A stretch of 64,000 nt of DNA from contig KL647291.1 of NCBI GenBank assembly GCA_000727475.1, positions 2,220,364 to 2,284,363 on the forward strand. The letters are read 5' to 3'. This document shows positions 59,101 to 64,000 of the stretch, piece by piece. Every line of letters begins with the position of its first letter. Position 1 is the stretch's first letter. Source of the stretch: Sarcocystis neurona (taxonomy: Eukaryota; Apicomplexa; Conoidasida; Eucoccidiorida; Sarcocystidae). The notes beneath the pieces are model-generated. The model ran no database searches, had not been told where the DNA came from, and was given only the letters and a program-made list of their open reading frames with translations. Both the position numbers and the translations under genes were made by a program.

Positions 59101-60310
59101 CCACGAAAGCACTCGTCCAGCCCCAGCGGATGCTTGTCCAGGAGGAAAGGGAGACCGGGGAGGATTTTGATTCCGCGTTCTTCAACTCCGCAGAGGTGAT
59201 CCTGGCTTGTTTAGGGTCGCTTTGGTCTGTATGCGCAAATGTGACAAGCCTCCAATACCGCTGAAGAAGTAAACGATCCGCAGGAGCGTTTGTATTCCTG
59301 TGCGCCACCTGCCGTCCATCTCTGGTAATGTTCTTTGCTTCAGGCTCCCCTCAAGCGCGTACGTGGAACCACGTTGTAGCGGTCAACAGTCACGGACTGA
59401 AACGCTACGTGCTTCGTAATACAACATACCGTCGTGTCGCGAATTTGCCTCTGAGTCTCTTCGCAGAAGCAGTGCACCGCTCGTCAGGCACGACAGATCA
59501 CTCCCTGAATTTACGGCGGGCCGTTATGGGCGTTAGCGAATTTTCAACAGGGCACAGCGAGAAGAACGCAGGATCCCTCCGAGATCCCCGCAGCAATACC
59601 TCCCACGTCAGTGCCTGAGGTGGGTTAGCGAGGTAAAACGTGTTGTCGAGGATGACCGTGGTTGGACCCACTGCAGATATCTCGACGGCGTTCATAGAAA
59701 TGGAGTGACTCACCGAGAAGTACACATCACCTGATATCCCTATATGCAGCCCTGATCGGGACTGGGGCAACTCCTGCCACACCTAAGCTCCGCAGGAGCG
59801 AGGAAGCTTCCTCGAGGGCGCGTTCCGCCGTTGTACCTTTTGCAGTATCCAGTCATGACCAGAAAGGTGGGCACAGAACTGCCGCGCATAGGAAAAGCAC
59901 TGCAGGCAATTTCATGCTGAGCAGGTGCCGCATGCGTGTCCGGTGGGGCTGGCCGATAGCTCACTGATGGTGCCACAAAACGCGAAGGATTCTGCGTGCG
60001 TTGAATGTGGCTGCAGTCCCCCAACCTTCAATTTCGCAGCGCGGGGGGGACTCAACTGCTTCTTAGTCGCACGTCGCTGTCGCTGCCACGTTGTAAATCG
60101 CTTCTCTCGCTATTCTAAACAACACTAGTAGCTTTGACGACTACTGGCGTGAGCAGGCCGCAGATTAACACCACCGTGTCTGTCAGGTGTCCATGTTTGT
60201 GCAAGTGTATCCTCGCGTGTTTCCTTCGATCCCCTCAGAGGAGTCGAGACATAGATTGTCGGCGCCAGCGAGCAGACTAGTTTTACGTGAGTCGCTGAAT
60301 ACTGGCTCCT
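59101..60310. other. Unique spacer between left duplication and tandem array
   Basis: Apart from the tentative secreted-protein exons on the minus strand listed separately, I see nothing here that can be supported. Confidence 0.4.
59498..59915 (-). CDS. Possible secreted protein fragment with signal peptide
   Basis: On the minus strand an ATG at 59915-59913 opens MKLPAVLFLCAAVLCPPFW, a textbook signal peptide, before an in-frame stop. A frame at 59782-59498 then reads a strand-rich, extracellular-looking sequence (GDVYFSVSHSISMNAVEISA). A splice from the signal exon into this frame is plausible, but I could not fix donor and acceptor. It might be one of the small surface proteins common in coccidia. 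The link between the two pieces is inference. Confidence 0.25.
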
Positions 60311-61834
60311 GCAAGCCGTCTTGTGTCTGAGCCGCCGCGACAGGACACATTCGGCCGCGCCGGTTGTTGTCCCTGGTGCGTAGATGTAGTTACAATCTTC
60401 GACTCTTGAGGTTCCGATGTGAAGTAGCGCGGACGGTGTCTGAGTGTCTCCGCTGCAGCTTTCGTTGTGCACAACCGTCGAAAATTCAGAGAGGAAGTTT
60501 TGATGAGAAACGACGTACTAGGGCGGCTCCCTGGTAGATCGAGTTCGTAAACGTGCGTGAATCGAGTTCATGAGTGATTAATTAGGGACGACTGAGCACA
60601 GGTCTCGCTTCGCCTGAAAAATATCAAGAATGTAAGCGTGAACAACATTTTGCGATAGTTACATCTGCCTGGGATATCGATCGTCCTCAAGGGACGCTCA
60701 GTATCTGTGTGTGTACCTTAGTGACGTTAACCATAGTGCTGACATCCCGCAGAGGAGAAAAGAAGTGTGTAGCAAGCTGGGAGCGAATTAGTGTGTAACG
60801 GTGCGAGCACGCGCAGAGAGCAAGCCGTCTTGTGTCTGAGACGCCGCGACAGGACACATTCGGCCTCGCCGGTTATTGTCCCTGGTGCGTAGATGTAGTT
60901 ACAATCTTCGACTCTTGAGGTTCCGATGTGAAGTAGCGCGAACGGTGTCTGAGTGTCTCCGCTACAGCTTTCGTTGTGCACAACCGTCGAAAATTCAGAG
61001 GAAGTTTTGATGAGAAAGGACGTACTGGAGCGGCTCCCTGGTAGATCGAGTTCGTAAACGTGCGTGAATTGAGTTCATGAGTGATTAATTAGGGACGACT
61101 GAGCACAGGTCTCGCTTCGCCTGAAAAATATCAAGGAGGTAAGCGTGAACAACATTTTGCGATAGTTACATCTGCCTGGGATATCGGTCGTCCTCAAGGG
61201 ACGCTCAGTATCTGTGTGTGTACCTTAGTGACGTTAACCACAGTGCTGACATCCCGCAGAGGAGAAACGAAGTGTGTAACAAGCTGGGAGCGAGTTAGTG
61301 TGTAACGGTGCGAGCACGCTCAGAGAGCAAGCCGTCTTGTGTCTGAGACGCCGCGACAGGACACATTCGGCCTCGCCGGTTATGGTCCCTGGTGCGTAGA
61401 TGTAGTTACAATCTTCGACTCTTGAGGTTCCGATGCGAAGTAGCGCGAACGGTGTCTGAGGGTCTCCGCAACAGCCTTCGTTGTGCACAACCGTCGGAAA
61501 TTCAGAGGGGAAGTTTTGATGAGAAAGGACGTACTGGAGCGGCTCCCTGGTAGATCGAGTTCGTAAACGTGCGTGAATTGAGTTCATGAGTGATTAATTA
61601 GGGACGACTGAGCGCAGCTCTCGCTTCGCCTGAAAAATATCAAGGAGGTAAGCATGAACAACCTTTTGCGACAGTTACATCTGCCTGGGATATCGGTCGT
61701 CCTCAAGCGACGCTCAGTATCTGTGTGTGTACCTTAGTGACGTCAACCACAGTGCTGACATCCCGCAGAGGAGAAACGAAGTGTGTAACAAGCTGGGAGC
61801 GAGTTAGTGTGTAACGGTGCGAGCACGCTCAGAG
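60311..61834. repeat. Three tandem copies of a 508-bp repeat
   Basis: Copies are 60311-60819 (509), 60820-61326 (507) and 61327-61834 (508). Each begins GCAAGCCGTCTTGTGTCTGA and includes TGATTAATTAGGGACGACTG. Copies differ by few point changes and small indels; copies two and three are closest. Each carries a minus-strand frame containing SRVEDCNYIYAPGT and CVLSRRLRHKTAC. The array lies between the two arms of the segmental duplication. Confidence 0.92.
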
Positions 61835-62204
61835 ACCTCGCTATGCTGCTCTCCTCCACCTTGATTGGCGGGAACTGCATGCTGAAACTAGGATCAGTCA
61901 GCACATTCCAAATGTTTACCACCGTGTTGGGTAACGCCCACCGAAGCGTCTGATAACAGCATTGAACAGAGTGGGGAATGGGGTTTGCTGCGACACGAAT
62001 AGCAGCGAATTTCTGCGCCGTTACCTGTGAGTCAGTTTTAAGCAGAAGGGACCGCGGGACACGAGGAAACACTGTCACATCTCCTAATGGCTTCAAAATG
62101 CGGTGGAGGAAAGTTGACAACGGAACAACGATCATGGTGAGCAGAGCTTGCTCGGGTGTGTTCTACCGAATCGTGAGTGGGTTCATGCCATGGCACGCGA
62201 AGCC
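61835..62204. other. Unique spacer right of tandem array
   Basis: These 370 bases link the third 508-bp copy to the right arm of the segmental duplication. I see no gene or repeat in them. Confidence 0.45.
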
Positions 62205-63760
62205 GTTTTGGTGCGGGTCACTGTAAGCACTACATTGACGGTCTTCGCATGTGGGCTTCACGGCTCAGACGTTCTGGTGAAAGGATGCGACTAGGCAGAG
62301 GCAGGTACCTACTACACCAGTGTGCCAGGGTCTTCAGTTCGTGCGCTGTAACTGAGCAACGTATTCGGTATCTCTGCACCTGAATGCCTGCACAGTCGTG
62401 TCCTGTAGCTGACCAAAAGTATTCGTCGTGTTCGCAGCTGAACGCCTATACATTCAGATAAGCGTGTTGCTGTAGGATAGATCGGTACCTGCCCGTTGAT
62501 GGACAACGTCGCTTCATCTACAAGGAGCGGAGATTGTTGAAGCACCCAGGTGCTGCATGACGCTAATCTACTTTGTGCGAGATAATGACTATGCTTGCAG
62601 CTGCTGATGTCACGCTAGGAGTACACACGACCGCACGCAGGAAATCGTACCTCTCCCCGTGTTTCACGTACGCACCGCCGCCGAGCACAACGCGTCCTCA
62701 ATAGTTATTCTTTTCTCCTCTTCTGTATCTCTGGGTCTTGCAGCCCCCTATGAATGCAGTAAATAGAGCCAGAATAAAGCGGCGCCGCAGAGGTAGACAG
62801 CCTTAGCCAGCTAGCACCCAGTGAAGTTGGGGAAAGGCGAACTACGAGAGTATGACAAAGGTAAGCACACGTGGCTTTTGGCACAGCCATTCCTCTGTAG
62901 AAACACATAGATTTGTGCGCTTACGTGCCTGTCAACAGGATACCTCTAATTCAATTGCTGCCTATGTTTAGGATCACAGACATTCTGTTCCATGAGACTC
63001 GGGCCGTGATCAGTTCGGAGCCGCCCGAGAATCGCTACCATTCACATTCAAGACTAACCCGAGTCTACGCATTGCCAGCTGTTCTTCATACCTGAGCCTC
63101 CGCGGGCAGCATGATCTCACGCAGGTGCGGTCCTGGCATGCCCAAGGGTTGCACGCTCGGGCCAGTACATGCGAACATAGTGCTCATTACAGTACTGGAA
63201 ACACATTCCTGCGGTGAAGCACGATCTGCACCACATCAGTATGGACAGCAGATTCGTTGGCACGAACTTTTAATCATTCCCCTCTGCGCTTTTCGCCGAG
63301 CAAAGTAAATGTGACGACACCTGGAGGCAGAGCATCTCCTGTCGTATTCTTAAATACAGATATACGTAAGTGTGGCATTCATTTTCTGTTTCCTTGGGGG
63401 CATGCCAGAACGGAGGGTGTTGCAGACGGCAGAGTACAGCTTCGTCTCTCTCCACGCCATCCTCTGCGACTTGCGTAACTGCTAAGGCATTTTAGTGAGT
63501 CTTTGGACTACTGTGATAACTCATCATGCGCTCCACATTGCGTTCTGGCTGACGTCGACAAGAGTACCCTGTGGTTCATGCCTCCGTCAGGTGCCCATGG
63601 TACGTCTCAAGAGCATCCGCCATAGACAGCGTGTCGCTCTACGTAGATTCTGCAAGTAACTGCCCTACTCGCCCACCACGAGCTTCGTCAGTCGACGAGA
63701 ACATCGTTGCTTCGTGCCGCTTTGTGTGTACGGCCGCACGACAGCACTCACTCGGTGTCA
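62205..63760. repeat. Segmental duplication, right copy
   Basis: This is the second copy of 57470-59100, offset by about 4.65 kb in the conserved core. It lacks 12 bases at about 63529 relative to the left copy and diverges after about 63610. Confidence 0.8.
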
Positions 63761-64000
63761 GCGGATGCTTGTCAAGCAGGGGACATAGATGTGGTCTGCT
63801 TTCTTCGCCCACGTCGTCCGAGTCAACAAAGTGGGGTGTTGGCTTCCCAACCGCCGCATTCTGACGTTGCATGTGTGTGAAAGAGTACTAGCGCGTATAC
63901 AGCTTAAGAAGTAAACGACCCACAGGAGCATTTCTGCCGCCGTGCCTTACCTACGCTCTATCTGCTCTAATATTCCTTGTTCAGGATGGCTTAAAGGCTG
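63761..64000. other. Window end, nothing supported
   Basis: The sequence continues past the right duplication arm. A minus-strand frame of 77 codons (63872-63639) has no recognisable features. Confidence 0.4.

Noticed and set aside
60311..61834. CRISPR or telomere-type array
   Set aside because: Units are 508 bp, contiguous and without short repeat-spacer structure or telomeric heptamers. It is an ordinary long-unit tandem repeat.

Overview
The window is nuclear DNA of a coccidian apicomplexan parasite (Eimeriorina; genus not resolved). Four things point there: many GT-AG introns; a CCp/LAP-type discoidin-ricin-NEC-LCCL sexual-stage protein, an apicomplexan hallmark; abundant CTG/CAG triplet tracts; and very common alternating TA/TACGTG microsatellites. 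No bacterial-type operons, CRISPR arrays or convincing tRNAs were seen. All gene models were assembled by eye from splice sites, reading-frame phase and remembered family patterns.

Layout. 1-7.1 kb: microsatellite-rich spacer. 7131-8033 (+): intronless gene for a probable mitochondrial single-pass membrane protein with a four-cysteine motif. 8.0-16.3 kb: spacer with CTG/CAG tracts, a purine-rich strand-asymmetric block and many TA microsatellites. 16312-23158 (-): a five-exon gene for an FTS/AKTIP-like pseudo-E2. The Toxoplasma homologue belongs to the HOOK-FTS-HIP complex that supports microneme secretion. 23.2-27.1 kb: spacer. 27127-33763 (+): a ten-exon gene (possibly eleven) for the TREX-2 PCI-domain subunit PCID2/Thp1, with an RGG-like N-terminus. 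33956-40798 (-): convergent with PCID2, a gene of roughly 25 exons for an approximately 1,600-residue secreted CCp1/CCp2-type protein. 42672-about 45614 (+): divergent from the CCp gene, a secreted, mostly disordered protein of unknown function. 45.6-64 kb: gene-poor, with a 46-bp tandem duplication, three copies of a 508-bp tandem repeat, and a 1.6-kb segmental duplication flanking that array.

Two large-scale patterns stand out. First, microsatellites and triplet tracts are dense from 1 to about 31.5 kb and nearly absent afterwards, resembling the repeat-rich/repeat-poor segments described for Eimeria tenella chromosome 1. Second, intron size differs sharply between neighbours: the CCp gene has about twenty introns, those resolved mostly 59-83 nt, while FTS introns run 0.7-1.9 kb and PCID2 introns about 0.1-1.8 kb. 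The genes do not form an operon or an obvious pathway. The functional themes are secretion (FTS), mRNA export (PCID2) and gamete-surface adhesion (CCp).
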